DNA of 64,000 bases from JASSUD01 sp031963445 (GCA_031963445.1 JASSUH010000001.1:2046001-2110000), one strand, 5' to 3'; positions 34,310 through 42,881 are shown, counted from the stretch's first letter. Notes: generated by a model from the letters alone, not told the origin. Translations and numbers: made by a program.

Positions 34310-37300
34310 ATGCCTATCTGTGTTGCTTCTATTACTTATTCATTAACGCCAGTGCAGACAGAGATTTGGCTTGCGCAGCAAATTGATCCACATAGTGCTG
34401 TTTATAACGTTGCGCAATTCGTGGCAATCTATGGGCTTATTGAGCCGTCTATCTTCGAAGCAGCTTTGCGTCAGGTAGTGGAAGAAGCACAGAGTGTGCG
34501 CCTGCAATTTATCAACAGTGGTGACGAGGTGCAGCAATTCATTGGCTCGTCGGATTGGGCGCTAGCGATACTCGATTTCAGCACCGAAACACATCCTCAA
34601 GCCGAGGCTAAAGCCTGGATGAAGGCCGATTATCAGAAACCGATCGATTTATCAACTGACTCTTTATTTGGCTATGCGTTGTTAAAGGTCGCATCCGATA
34701 AGTTTCTTTGGTATCAGCGTTATCATCATATTGCGATGGACGGGTTTGGACGATCGCTCGTTGCACAACGTGTGGCCGACGTTTATAACGCAATGGCCCA
34801 GGGTAAAGAAATTGCGCCGTGTCCGTTTGGAACCATTCCACAACTACTCCAAAACGAAGCTGAATATCGTGCTTCCGAGCAATGGGCTGAGGATAAGGAT
34901 TATTGGTTAAAAAGATGTGCTGACTTGCCAGAGCCTGTTACGTTAGCAAGCTGTAGCGCGGATGCCTGTCATTATTCTTTGCGGCAAACAGCTTATTTCG
35001 ATACCTCATACCTACAAGGGCTTGATCCTTCTCAATCTTTTGCTCGTCATGTGGCGGCACTCGTCATCGCTTCGATGGCAGCGTACCTTTATCGGCTCAC
35101 CGGTATGGAGGACGTGGTAATAGGCTTCCCCGTTACGGCTCGTAATGCAGTGGCTCGAAGTATCCCTGGCATGGTAACGACGACGCTACCGATACGCCTG
35201 ACTGTGTTACCAACGATGAGCCTAACGTCTTTGATGGAGCAAGCGGCACAGGAAATTCGCGATACGCTTAAGCACCAACGTTATCCCGGTGAGGTACTAC
35301 GGCGAGATTTAGCATTGGCGCCTTACCAGCGTTTATTTGGTGTCAACATTAATATTGTGCCGTTTAATCAAGATTTATCTTTTGGCGGACATTCATCAAC
35401 GCTACATACTTTTGAAACAGGGCCTGTAGAAGACCTTTCCGTGCGTGTCTGTCCTCAGTCAAATAATGCAGAACTACGCATTGAATTTAATGCGAACCCG
35501 GCACGCTATACCCCAGAAGAGGTTATTACTCACCAGCGCCGCTTTTTACGATTCCTTGAAATACTAGCGACTAACCAGGCTCAGTCAATTAGCGATATTG
35601 ATTTGCTGGAGGCCGCTGAGCGCCAGCAGCTACTCGTCGACTGGAATGACACAGTTAAACCGTATCCCCAGGGTCAATGTCTGCATCAGTTATTTGAAGC
35701 CCAAGTTGAGCGCACACCAGAGGCAATTGCGCTTGTCTGCGAAGATCAGGAACTCAGTTATGCCGAACTCAATGCGCGGGCCAATCGTCTCGCACATCAG
35801 CTGATTGAGTTGGGCGTTGGACCGGATAAACGCGTTGCGATCTGTGTCGCGCGTAGTCCTGCTATGGTGGTGGGGCTACTGGCAATCCTAAAAGCGGGGG
35901 GCTCTTATGTTCCACTTGACCCGGCGTATCCAAGTGAGCGTCTCACCTACATTTTTGCTAATGCAGCGCCCGTCATATTGCTAGTGGATGCGATTGGGCG
36001 TACTGCCTTGGATAAAGCAAGCTTATCCTCAATAACTGTGCTCGACCCTAATGAGCTGCCGGAATCAGCCATCAATAATCCGCATGTTCCAGAGCTAAAC
36101 TCAAGTCACCTGGCCTATGTGATCTATACCTCCGGTTCCACCGGCACCCCAAAAGGGGTGATGGTAGAGCATCGCAATATTGTCAATCTTGCTCAAGCGC
36201 ATCCGGCCTATTATGAGATAGGCCCATCCAGCCGGGTCTTACAGTTTGCATCACCTAGTTTCGATACAAGTGTCTCAGAAATTTTCATGGCGTTAAGTTG
36301 TGGGGCAAGCTTATCGCTTCCTTCTAATATAGTTCGCCAAGATTTGAATGAGCTATGGAATTACATAGATAAATATGCGATCACACATGCGACATTAACT
36401 CCCGCCTTGCTTCAGGATGGTACGATTTTACCTAATCCGGAAACACAGTTAACCCTGATTCTGGCAGGTGAACCCTCTAGTGTGGCCTTGGTTAAAAGTT
36501 TAACCCGCGCACACACCGTCTTTAATGCTTACGGTCCAACAGAAGCTACTGTTTGCGCGACTGCATGGCGTTGTTCGCCTAATTTTAATGAGGAGGTTAT
36601 CTCTATCGGACGGCCGCTCGCGAACACTCGGATCTATGTGCTCGACGCCTATGGCCAGCCCGTGCCGTTAGGCATAGTGGGTGAACTGTACATTGGCGGA
36701 GTTGGCGTGGCGCGTGGTTACCTGAATCGCCCTGAATTGACTGCTGAGCGCTTTTTACCTGATCCGTTTAGCAATCAAGTCAGTGCACGGATGTATAAGA
36801 CGGGCGACCTAGTTCGTTACCTACCTGATGGGAATGTGCAGTTTTTAGGCCGCAACGACCATCAGATCAAGATACGCGGGTTTAGGATCGAGCCCGGTGA
36901 GATCGAAGCACGCCTGATTGAACATCCACAGGTGCATGAAGCTGCGGTGCTTGCATTAGGTGAAGGAAGTGAGAAGCGCCTCATTGCCTATGTCGTGGCT
37001 GAGGCTGTTGAGCAACTGGCTTCTATATTGCGCGAGCACCTTGCGCCCAAGTTGTCTGACTATATGATGCCCTCTGCCTTTGTGCGCTTGGATGCGTTGC
37101 CGCTGACACCGAATGGTAAGCTGGATAGACAAGCTCTGCCTACACTATCTAACGAGGATTTTGCTCATCAAGCATATGAAGCCCCACAGGGGGAGATCGA
37201 AATTACGCTGGCCAACATCTGGGCTGAGGTACTTCAGGCCAAAAAAATTAGTCGCTATGATGATTTCTTCGCACTGGGTGGCCACTCGATACTTGCGATG

Positions 37301-38182
37301 CGGATGATCAGTCATGCGCGCAAGCGAGGTATAGAGATATCCTTGGGCATGGTGTTCGAAGCGCCTACTATTATGGAATTAGCAAAACGCTTACTTCAGT
37401 CTGATAACGCGCTAATCAATTTATTTGATATCTTATTTCCTATTAAATCAACAGGCAGTCGTCCCCCTCTTTTCTGCATTCATCACGGCGGCGGACTGAG
37501 CTGGTGTTATGCCAGCCTGTCCCGACATTTAGACGCAGACCAACCTATTTATGGTCTTCAGGCTCGTGGATTCGATGGCGTCTCACCGCTAGCGGAAAAC
37601 GTTGACGCGATGGTAGCTGACTATATTAAGCAGATTCGCCGCCTTCAACCTAATGGGCCTTATCATCTGCTCGGGTGGTCTTTGGGCGGTAGTATCGCTC
37701 ACAGCATTGCAGTACAACTCGAGCAGCAAGACGAAAAAGTGGCATTGCTTGCTTTATTAGATTCTCGGTCAATTTATTCGGATGATTCAATCGATTTGCA
37801 AGAGGAACTAAAATTCTTCTATGGCGAAGCTATGGCTCGCTATGGCGATGAAACTATGCCAACTGAGGAAAAATCTTTCTGGGAAAGATCACTCAATATT
37901 CACAAAAACAATGTCCGCCTTGCACAAACTCTTTCCCCGCTCACTTATCGCGGTGACATGCTCTACTTTCGTGCAACGATACCGCAAGGGGAATCTAAGC
38001 TGCGTGCTCCTCTTGATTTGTGGAAACCCTATGTCCTCGGGAATATCGAGATTCGTGATATTCACAGCACACATAATTACATGGATGAGCAGGCACCGAT
38101 GGCTGAAATCGGCCTGATTCTGGCCCAGAAACTTGATCAATTACAGAAAACACAACCTTCACAAATCGAAGTAGCGATCTAG
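34310..38182 (+). CDS. Single-module NRPS: condensation, adenylation, carrier, thioesterase
   Basis: 1,290 residues from the ATG at 34310 (GGAG six bases upstream). Condensation domain with YHHIAMDG (HHxxxDG at ~139-145). Adenylation domain with AYVIYTSGSTGTPKG (~606), NAYGPTEATVC, GELYIGG, YKTGDLVRYLPDG and NGKLDR. The ten pocket residues read by alignment to GrsA are D-T-S-T-I-A-A-V-C-K, closest to aromatic (Phe/Tyr-type) codes. Carrier domain with DDFFALGGHS (Ser993 takes phosphopantetheine). Thioesterase with GWSLGG (Ser1124). It resembles EntF in layout but not in predicted substrate. The cytoplasmic product is unknown; the transferase at 38458-39180 would activate it. Confidence 0.93.
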   Translation: MPICVASITYSLTPVQTEIWLAQQIDPHSAVYNVAQFVAIYGLIEPSIFEAALRQVVEEAQSVRLQFINSGDEVQQFIGSSDWALAILDFSTETHPQAEAKAWMKADYQKPIDLSTDSLFGYALLKVASDKFLWYQRYHHIAMDGFGRSLVAQRVADVYNAMAQGKEIAPCPFGTIPQLLQNEAEYRASEQWAEDKDYWLKRCADLPEPVTLASCSADACHYSLRQTAYFDTSYLQGLDPSQSFARHVAALVIASMAAYLYRLTGMEDVVIGFPVTARNAVARSIPGMVTTTLPIRLTVLPTMSLTSLMEQAAQEIRDTLKHQRYPGEVLRRDLALAPYQRLFGVNINIVPFNQDLSFGGHSSTLHTFETGPVEDLSVRVCPQSNNAELRIEFNANPARYTPEEVITHQRRFLRFLEILATNQAQSISDIDLLEAAERQQLLVDWNDTVKPYPQGQCLHQLFEAQVERTPEAIALVCEDQELSYAELNARANRLAHQLIELGVGPDKRVAICVARSPAMVVGLLAILKAGGSYVPLDPAYPSERLTYIFANAAPVILLVDAIGRTALDKASLSSITVLDPNELPESAINNPHVPELNSSHLAYVIYTSGSTGTPKGVMVEHRNIVNLAQAHPAYYEIGPSSRVLQFASPSFDTSVSEIFMALSCGASLSLPSNIVRQDLNELWNYIDKYAITHATLTPALLQDGTILPNPETQLTLILAGEPSSVALVKSLTRAHTVFNAYGPTEATVCATAWRCSPNFNEEVISIGRPLANTRIYVLDAYGQPVPLGIVGELYIGGVGVARGYLNRPELTAERFLPDPFSNQVSARMYKTGDLVRYLPDGNVQFLGRNDHQIKIRGFRIEPGEIEARLIEHPQVHEAAVLALGEGSEKRLIAYVVAEAVEQLASILREHLAPKLSDYMMPSAFVRLDALPLTPNGKLDRQALPTLSNEDFAHQAYEAPQGEIEITLANIWAEVLQAKKISRYDDFFALGGHSILAMRMISHARKRGIEISLGMVFEAPTIMELAKRLLQSDNALINLFDILFPIKSTGSRPPLFCIHHGGGLSWCYASLSRHLDADQPIYGLQARGFDGVSPLAENVDAMVADYIKQIRRLQPNGPYHLLGWSLGGSIAHSIAVQLEQQDEKVALLALLDSRSIYSDDSIDLQEELKFFYGEAMARYGDETMPTEEKSFWERSLNIHKNNVRLAQTLSPLTYRGDMLYFRATIPQGESKLRAPLDLWKPYVLGNIEIRDIHSTHNYMDEQAPMAEIGLILAQKLDQLQKTQPSQIEVAI

Positions 38183-38457
38183 CCTTGTATCTTATGTGCT
38201 GTGGTGGAAGTTTTCATTACCTGAGTCAAGAAAGCTTCCATCTGACCTTAAGGCTTGGGTCTTGTAATCGAGATTAATCTCTTGTTTTAGCGTGCAGTCA
38301 GTTAAGTAAAAATTTCGCTTAATACGGTGTGAATAATGACTGAATCATCAGGTAAGTTAAGTCAAAGAGGGGATAATACATCGGAGTCTAAAGGGGGCTG
38401 CCAGATAGCTTAGGCTATGTAGAAACTGCGAAGCGCTTAATAATATTAAGTAGCACG
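38183..38457. other. NRPS downstream region, copy 2 of the repeat
   Basis: Holds the second copy of the repeat described at 31730-31905, including the hairpin at 38203-38241, a likely terminator for the NRPS. The convergent transferase gene ends just beyond it. Confidence 0.7.
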
Positions 38458-39180
38458 CTAGATTAAGTCATGCTCGATAAAAATAGATGTAAAAACTTCA
38501 TCTGACTGCACCTTAAAATTGCCTTTAAAAACAGTACCTTTAGTTAGAGAGGCGGTAAGGTCTTGAGTGAGTCTAATAAAAAATGTATGGCTTTTCATTT
38601 CTATGTTGATTATCTCGGCGGCATGAAATTCAAAGTAAGTGCCTACTTGAGGATAGAGCGCTTTAAATAAGCTTTCCTTAGCAGAAAAAGCAAGTGTTAG
38701 AGATTGCTCAAATGTCAGTGGAAGCTTACCGAAAACATCTGCCTCATATCTTTGAATGATCTGATCCTTAATATCATTTGCTGCTGCTAGTGGTATTAGG
38801 TCTGCCAGGTCGATACCAATGCTTTGATAATCAGTATTTTTAGCAACAGCGCAAATTGCCTGTGCTGTGGTGTGGGTAATCGAGCCAACCAGCCCAGCAG
38901 GCCAGACCGGATTACGGTGGCGTCCAACTCCTACGGTGATTTTCTCTATTCCCAGCCTTTTTATAGCCTGCTGCGCAGCATAACGCCCAGCAAGAAATTC
39001 TGCTTTTCTTTTGATAACTGCACGCTCCAGAGCCGGTGCATATTCGATTTGATGCTGGGTAAAGAGCGCATCTTCATAATAGGCTTCATCAAATTCGCAT
39101 CGATAAGCGCAGACGTTTGCTAAATTCGGAAGAGCAAATAGTTCTTCATTGACAATAAAAGTAGCAGTAACGTTTCTCAT
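38458..39180 (-). CDS. 4'-phosphopantetheinyl transferase (EntD/Sfp type)
   Basis: 240 residues. Conserved motifs: KRKAEFLAGRYAAQQAI, the GVGRHRNPVWPAGLVGSITH block (residues ~85-105), SIGIDLADLIP with the metal-binding Asp, and TLAFSAKESLFKALYPQVG with the catalytic Lys-Glu. It transfers phosphopantetheine from coenzyme A to Ser of carrier domains, so it should activate the adjacent, convergent NRPS. The ATG has no Shine-Dalgarno sequence: only eight A/T bases separate it from a 204-bp hexamer repeat that fills the leader. Expression could depend on repeat length. Confidence 0.9.
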   Translation of the reverse strand: MRNVTATFIVNEELFALPNLANVCAYRCEFDEAYYEDALFTQHQIEYAPALERAVIKRKAEFLAGRYAAQQAIKRLGIEKITVGVGRHRNPVWPAGLVGSITHTTAQAICAVAKNTDYQSIGIDLADLIPLAAANDIKDQIIQRYEADVFGKLPLTFEQSLTLAFSAKESLFKALYPQVGTYFEFHAAEIINIEMKSHTFFIRLTQDLTASLTKGTVFKGNFKVQSDEVFTSIFIEHDLI

Positions 39181-39188
39181 TTTATTTA

Positions 39189-39392
39189 GGCTTTGGCTTT
39201 GGCTTTGGCTTTGGCTTTGGCTTTGGCTTTGGCTTTGGCTTTGGCTTTGGCTTTGGCTTTGGCTTTGGCTTTGGCTTTGGCTTTGGCTTTGGCTTTGGCT
39301 TTGGCTTTGGCTTTGGCTTTGGCTTTGGCTTTGGCTTTGGCTTTGGCTTTGGCTTTGGCTTTGGCTTTGGCTTTGGCTTTGGCTTTGGCTTT
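39189..39392. repeat. Perfect hexamer microsatellite, 34 copies of GGCTTT
   Basis: 204 bp of uninterrupted GGCTTT (AAAGCC on the transferase strand). It begins eight bases upstream of the transferase start codon and occupies the place of its leader and ribosome binding site. A stop codon (TAA) lies in the transferase frame at its far end, and the repeat contains no start codon in that frame, so the tract is probably not translated. Complete lack of interruptions indicates recent expansion and likely length instability. Confidence 0.97.
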
Positions 39393-39702
39393 AATCAGAG
39401 CTTAGAGCGTTGTTACAAGTATATTGATCGCGGATAAGCACTTTACATTTTTATTTTTGGCTTAGGGAGATCGAGGCGAACCTCAGAAATGGTCCTACCC
39501 CCAAGCACTGCCGATTCCTGATGTTGTATAAGGATGGCCATTGGGTGGCAAACGCTCTTATTAAAGACTTGACGTTAGCTTTGCAGGATGTTCATAAAAA
39601 TGTACAGAAAGCAGCTGGCGCATTAAAATCTTATTCAATCTCTATGTTATATAGAGTAAAAAAATCCATGCTAGATATGCTCCAACACAAAATAAACACC
39701 TT
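39393..39702. other. Intergenic, no supported gene
   Basis: 310 bases. The transferase promoter is expected here, upstream of the hexamer tract, but no convincing -35/-10 pair was found. A 72-codon plus-strand frame (39521-39739) overlaps the DUF1845 gene tail and is not supported. Confidence 0.4.
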
Positions 39703-40356
39703 TTATTTTTCTGCTGCCTTTTCAATTTCATCTTTTTGAAGCAACTCCTCATCAACAGTTTCTTGGTTGACTTCCTCCTCGTTGCTATCTAAAGACGCTT
39801 CTACTAATTTTCCTTGCGCATGAGCGGCTGCACGGGCGCGTTTAGCAATGCCCGTAATACGGTCAGCTAGTTTCAGCAAGCGTTGCTGCCACTGATAGGT
39901 TCCATCTTTACGCTGTTTATTGGTCAAAACACCATGAAACCATAGCGTATCCATTTGTTCTATCAGAACATCTAGCTTCTTTATTAAGCTAGCAAATTGG
40001 GCCACCTGTGGCGAGGTAATCTCGATGTCATATTCTGACGGGTGTGTATACGTTGGTTTGTCTTCAATGCCGTGGTCTTCTATTAATTTTTTGAATTGAG
40101 CTTCAGATTTATCGATATCTTGCTCGACCTTTTTAATGTCTTCTAATAGTTTTCCAATCTCATCTATTTTTTCTTGGGTACTAATAAAAGGAAGAATAAC
40201 ATCGATACTAAATAGCGCATGCTTTACGCGTTCAAACTTCCTTGTCACTACCCTCTGGGCTTGCAAGCTGTTTATTTTTATCGTTTTGTTAAAAACAGGG
40301 CAAGAATAGATGGCACGTTCTTGAGTATGTTGCTCCACGGTCTGCGCTTCAGCCAT
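39703..40356 (-). CDS. DUF1845-like (AcaB-type) conjugative-element protein
   Basis: 217 residues from the ATG at 40356; AAGGA lies nine bases upstream, whereas a GTG twelve codons earlier has no proper signal. The central helices and the motifs YDIEITSPQVAQFASLIKKL, DVLIEQMDTLWFHGVLTNKQ and WQQRLLKLADRITGIAKRAR match the DUF1845 pattern (SP-x-A, LD-x-L, D-x-LW-x-G, W-x-x-x-L). Members sit in integrative conjugative elements and IncC plasmids, where AcaB is a transcription activator. The C-terminus is acidic. It is transcribed away from the leading-region block. The regulatory role is by family only. Confidence 0.55.
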   Translation of the reverse strand: MAEAQTVEQHTQERAIYSCPVFNKTIKINSLQAQRVVTRKFERVKHALFSIDVILPFISTQEKIDEIGKLLEDIKKVEQDIDKSEAQFKKLIEDHGIEDKPTYTHPSEYDIEITSPQVAQFASLIKKLDVLIEQMDTLWFHGVLTNKQRKDGTYQWQQRLLKLADRITGIAKRARAAAHAQGKLVEASLDSNEEEVNQETVDEELLQKDEIEKAAEK

Positions 40357-40583
40357 TTTTGAGGATCCTTGTGAGGAAAAGATAAACGACACCTCACCAA
40401 GATATCTTTTATTGGCTTAACTCCATCTTCAACAAATTCCCCAAAATGGGAAATTAGCCGATACCGGCAACCCAAGCTACTGCGTTATTTTAAGGATTGT
40501 TTAGTCATTGCATGGCTAATCTCTAGGTAGCTGGCCTTTATAAAAGGCAGCGCTTATCTTTTTATTCAATGACTTTCTTATAT

Positions 40584-40647
40584 CCCCAGCGGGAACAATA
40601 TCCCGCATGGGGTGTTGCTCCTGTTTATCAAACTAAAAGGAGCAACA
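40584..40647 (+). promoter_or_regulatory. Leader A: hairpin plus Shine-Dalgarno-sequestering hairpin
   Basis: Hairpin 1: CCCCAGCGGGA (40584-40594) with TCCCGCATGGGG (40601-40612), 11 pairs and one bulge. Hairpin 2: TGTTGCTCCT (40613-40622) with AGGAGCAACA (40638-40647), 10 perfect pairs, burying the AGGAG that serves the ATG at 40650. Translation should be off unless hairpin 2 opens. Leaders B, C, D, E and a weaker F have the same plan. Confidence 0.75.
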
Positions 40648-40649
40648 AC

Positions 40650-40964
40650 ATGTCCATCATCACTTTTATCGTCATTTTAATCATGGGCTTGGGCTTTTTA
40701 TATATAGGCGCAAGCGTTTTTGCAAAGAGCTGCTTATTACTGGTCAACCTACTCCATACACATATGGAAAATGACTGGATAAAAAGCAATGCCTTGCCCA
40801 TCACAAAACAAATCGCCAGTCGTTGTATTCAATTGGCTAAATACACGATAGCGCGAGTTCGACGTCGTCAATCTATATCAACAATAGATTTGGCCATGCT
40901 TGATGTGCCAGCTTATTTAAGAAAAAGCAAAAAAAGAAAAAGCGAAAAGATCGTTTGCTTGTAA
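40650..40964 (+). CDS. Small membrane protein with a basic tail
   Basis: 104 residues from the ATG at 40650. Residues 3-36 are strongly hydrophobic (FIVILIMGLGFLYIGASVF, then a second short segment), followed by an amphipathic region and a very basic C-terminus (SKKRKSEK). One or two membrane segments are likely with the basic end in the cytoplasm. No family is recognised. It lies first in the plus-strand block of element genes and has leader A, which should mask its ribosome binding site. Confidence 0.7.
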   Translation: MSIITFIVILIMGLGFLYIGASVFAKSCLLLVNLLHTHMENDWIKSNALPITKQIASRCIQLAKYTIARVRRRQSISTIDLAMLDVPAYLRKSKKRKSEKIVCL

Positions 40965-41014
40965 ACCAGGCGCTATCGATCTCACTTCATTTTTTATCAT
41001 TTATCCACCAGCTC

Positions 41015-41077
41015 AGTTGGGCGGCTATGCCCAACTCGGCATAGATACGCCCACTGATTTTATCCAGTCATAGGAGC
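41015..41077 (+). promoter_or_regulatory. Leader F: hairpin plus partial anti-Shine-Dalgarno pairing
   Basis: Hairpin 1: AGTTGGGC (41015-41022) with GCCCAACT (41029-41036), 8 perfect pairs, 6-base loop. Downstream TACGC near 41046 can pair with GCGTA next to the AGGAG of the ATG at 41084. Weaker than the other leaders, in front of a gene that is now dead. Confidence 0.5.
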
Positions 41078-41083
41078 GTACCC

Positions 41084-41434
41084 ATGTCTCTCTACAGAAT
41101 CTAAGCTTGATGAAGTTTTTAATCCGCCTAATACCGCTGACAAAATTAAAGCCACGGATCATGCGAATAAGGCCAACCCCTTCATCCCCAAAATTAATCC
41201 TAACTATGTTCTCAATCGAGATTTTGTCCGTGAAGTCGTCGCTTTTTTACAGCTTCCTAACGGGGACTCTCTTTTCTTAATCTCTATAAGCAAAGCAATG
41301 TTGAAGTGAGTGGCATTGGAATTGGAACGACAGCCGTCGCCTCCTTATTTGATCGGCACATTGTTATTCAAGATGCCAATTGTCTTCAACAAACCTTATT
41401 CAAGCTGATGACGCAATCCCTGACTTCAGTTTGA
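41084..41434 (+). pseudogene. Deletion relic of an AAA ATPase (CobS-like) / VWA (CobT-like) pair
   Basis: After the ATG at 41084 (AGGAGCG upstream) a frameshift leads to ESKLDEVFNPPNTADKIKAT and NYVLNRDFVREVVAFLQLPN with GDSLF, which is how plasmid/ICE AAA ATPases read just before their P-loop. Another frame then gives NLYKQSNVEVSGIGIGTTAV, LFDRHIVIQDANCLQQTLFK and a stop at 41432-41434, resembling the C-terminus of a CobT-like VWA protein (IGIG...V.I.D...L). The P-loop and everything between is absent. I infer a deletion that joined the start of one gene to the end of its neighbour. Confidence 0.55.
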
Positions 41435-41705
41435 ATCCTTGCCCCTGTTTGTCTCATTCTCGTTAGAGGATGAGACAACTTCTATCTCGTCCACGCTTTC
41501 CAAGCCCCCAACAGATTTTTATCGATAAAAGTGATGAGTGCTTGGAAAGCGTCCTGGACGCTCGACACGGTAGCTGGCCGTCGGCAAAGCAGCACGATAT
41601 TGAATTGAACTCAATCTAAATAAATTCGCTTACGTGATGGGTAATTTCCTTCGGACACTACCCAATCAGTGAATCTCTTCTTATTAAAAATGACCTCATG
41701 AATTC
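41435..41705. other. Gap before the ArdA-like gene
   Basis: About 270 bases. CTTTCCAAGCCCCC near 41497 and GTGCTTGGAAAGCG near 41540 contain GCTTTCCAAG/CTTGGAAAGC inverted copies, a possible terminator-like hairpin with a long loop (about 40 bases). No gene. Confidence 0.45.
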
Positions 41706-41776
41706 CACCTTGGGGGGATCTCCCCAGCAAGGTGTGTATCTCCTTAGTGTTTTTTTAACATGCTACTTGGAGATAC
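41706..41776 (+). promoter_or_regulatory. Leader B: hairpin plus Shine-Dalgarno-sequestering hairpin
   Basis: Hairpin 1: CACCTTGGGG (41706-41715) with CCCC-AG-CAAGGTG (41722-41734), 11 pairs and a 2-base bulge. Hairpin 2: GTATCTCC (41736-41743) with GGAGATAC (41769-41776), 8 perfect pairs, covering the GGAG that serves the ATG at 41781. The 25-base loop includes TGTT/AACA that can stack on top. Confidence 0.72.
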
Positions 41777-41780
41777 TAAG

Positions 41781-42170
41781 ATGAAACTATTTTTACATTT
41801 AAAAAAATTAATAAATAATTTTTTTAAAAATATATTACAAAGCAAAATAATAAATAAAATTACCAATGATAATTCATTTGATCTAATTTTCGGTCATATT
41901 TACAAAGAATATGACCGAAAATTGATTGAAAAAATTTTGAAAATTTTTGATTGCGATAAATCTGAAGCTCAAAAATATATGAAAAGATGCTACTACGGAA
42001 GATATAAACGAAAATGGGAGTTTGCGCAGAAATATGCGGACAGCCATCTTATTTCAGATGACATTAATAAATTTATTAATTATAAAAAATTAGCAAAATA
42101 TTTATTAAATAAAGGAATATTTAATTTTATAAAAACCAACGGTTACATTCATGTTTTTATAAATGAATAA
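41781..42170 (+). CDS. ArdA-like antirestriction protein, short form
   Basis: 129 residues from the ATG at 41781 (GGAG upstream); an earlier ATG at 41760 falls inside the loop of leader B. The C-terminal half reads AQKYMKRCYYGRYKRKWEFA, QKYADSHLISDD, FINYKKLAKYLLNKGIFN and NGYIHVF, which follows the ArdA layout (Y-x-G-x-y, fa, Y-i-d-Y-x-x-l-A-x-x-L, dG-y-x-x-F). ArdA mimics B-form DNA and blocks type I restriction. This copy is short (ArdA is ~165-180) and basic rather than acidic, which argues against simple DNA mimicry. It is AT-rich. It lies next to ArdB, as often in leading regions. Confidence 0.5.
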   Translation: MKLFLHLKKLINNFFKNILQSKIINKITNDNSFDLIFGHIYKEYDRKLIEKILKIFDCDKSEAQKYMKRCYYGRYKRKWEFAQKYADSHLISDDINKFINYKKLAKYLLNKGIFNFIKTNGYIHVFINE

Positions 42171-42248
42171 TATTACAAATTAAAATAATATTATTTTTAC
42201 GAACTCCTGATTAGATCGGATTTTTAGTTAATAATTAATTGCTCTGCC

Positions 42249-42305
42249 GGGAGCTACCCTAGCAGGGTGGCTTCCTGTAGCAGGTTTTATTTTAAAAGGG
42301 AAGTC
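42249..42305 (+). promoter_or_regulatory. Leader C: mutually exclusive hairpins over the ardB ribosome binding site
   Basis: Hairpin 1: GGGAGCTACCCT (42249-42260) with AGGGTGGCTTCC (42264-42275). Hairpin 2: GGCTTCCT (42269-42276) with GGGAAGTC (42298-42305), 8 pairs including two wobbles, covering the AAGGGAAG that serves the ATG at 42306. The GGCTTCC arm is shared, so the two hairpins cannot coexist: hairpin 1 formed means the ribosome site is free. Confidence 0.7.
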
Positions 42306-42806
42306 ATGAAAAATAACGAAACCAATGATAATCAAGTTAAAGCACAAGATGAGACTATTCAAGATTATGAGAAGCGTATTTTTGCTATTTTAGTCGATGA
42401 TGAGACTGAGCGTCTTAATTTTCTACCCCACTACCTTGGTAATTTGTGTGTACATATAGAAAATAAAATTTATGATCTCATGGGTTATTTTTGCAAAGAT
42501 TATTCAGGTGATTTCTGGGATTATTATAAATTAGTAAAAATTGACTGCCATCAATTTGAAGGATTTTATATGACTCCCTCAGAAGAAAAATATCAATTTG
42601 TATGCAACATGAATTATTTTAGTGGCGAACTTTCGGCTGATGCAGTTGGTATTATTATAACGCTCTATGCATTAAATTGGTACATAGCAGAAATGTATAG
42701 CGAGCATGGTGCTGTTAATGAACACCTTATTAGGCTGTATGATGCATTGCGTGAATTCGCAGCACAGCATGTCGAGCGCAAGTTGATTTTTAGAGCTATT
42801 GATTAG
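42306..42806 (+). CDS. ardB: ArdB/KlcA antirestriction protein
   Basis: 166 residues from the ATG at 42306, preceded by AAGGGAAG. Family signatures are clear: ERLNFLPHYLGN, the aromatic FWDYYKL, GFYMTPSEEKYQF, NYFSGELSADAVGIIITLYA, YDALREFAAQHVERKLIFRA. ArdB/KlcA proteins relieve type I restriction in vivo so that incoming plasmid DNA survives, probably without DNA mimicry. The length is close to normal (KlcA ~142 plus an acidic N-terminal extension). A strong terminator follows at 42849-42881. Leader C should control its translation. Confidence 0.9.
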   Translation: MKNNETNDNQVKAQDETIQDYEKRIFAILVDDETERLNFLPHYLGNLCVHIENKIYDLMGYFCKDYSGDFWDYYKLVKIDCHQFEGFYMTPSEEKYQFVCNMNYFSGELSADAVGIIITLYALNWYIAEMYSEHGAVNEHLIRLYDALREFAAQHVERKLIFRAID

Positions 42807-42848
42807 TCAATTTTATATAGAAACACTGCTGATAAATATATCATTTCC

Positions 42849-42881
42849 AATCTAATTTCCAATTAAATTGGAAATTAGATT
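42849..42881 (+). terminator. Terminator after ardB
   Basis: AATCTAATTTCCAATT (42849-42864) and AATTGGAAATTAGATT (42866-42881) form a 16-bp perfect stem, followed by ATTTTATATTTATT. Although AT-rich, its length and the U-rich tail fit an intrinsic terminator. Confidence 0.75.

Noticed and set aside
34310..38182. EntF (enterobactin synthase) assignment
   Set aside because: Domain order matches, but the pocket code is not serine-like and no other enterobactin genes are present.
39149..39405. Long plus-strand frames encoding (Leu-Trp)n and (Ala-Leu)n
   Set aside because: They are only the hexamer microsatellite read in two frames, without ribosome sites.
41435..41705. oriT
   Set aside because: Inverted copies GCTTTCCAAG/CTTGGAAAGC exist, but no nick-site consensus or relaxase gene supports it.
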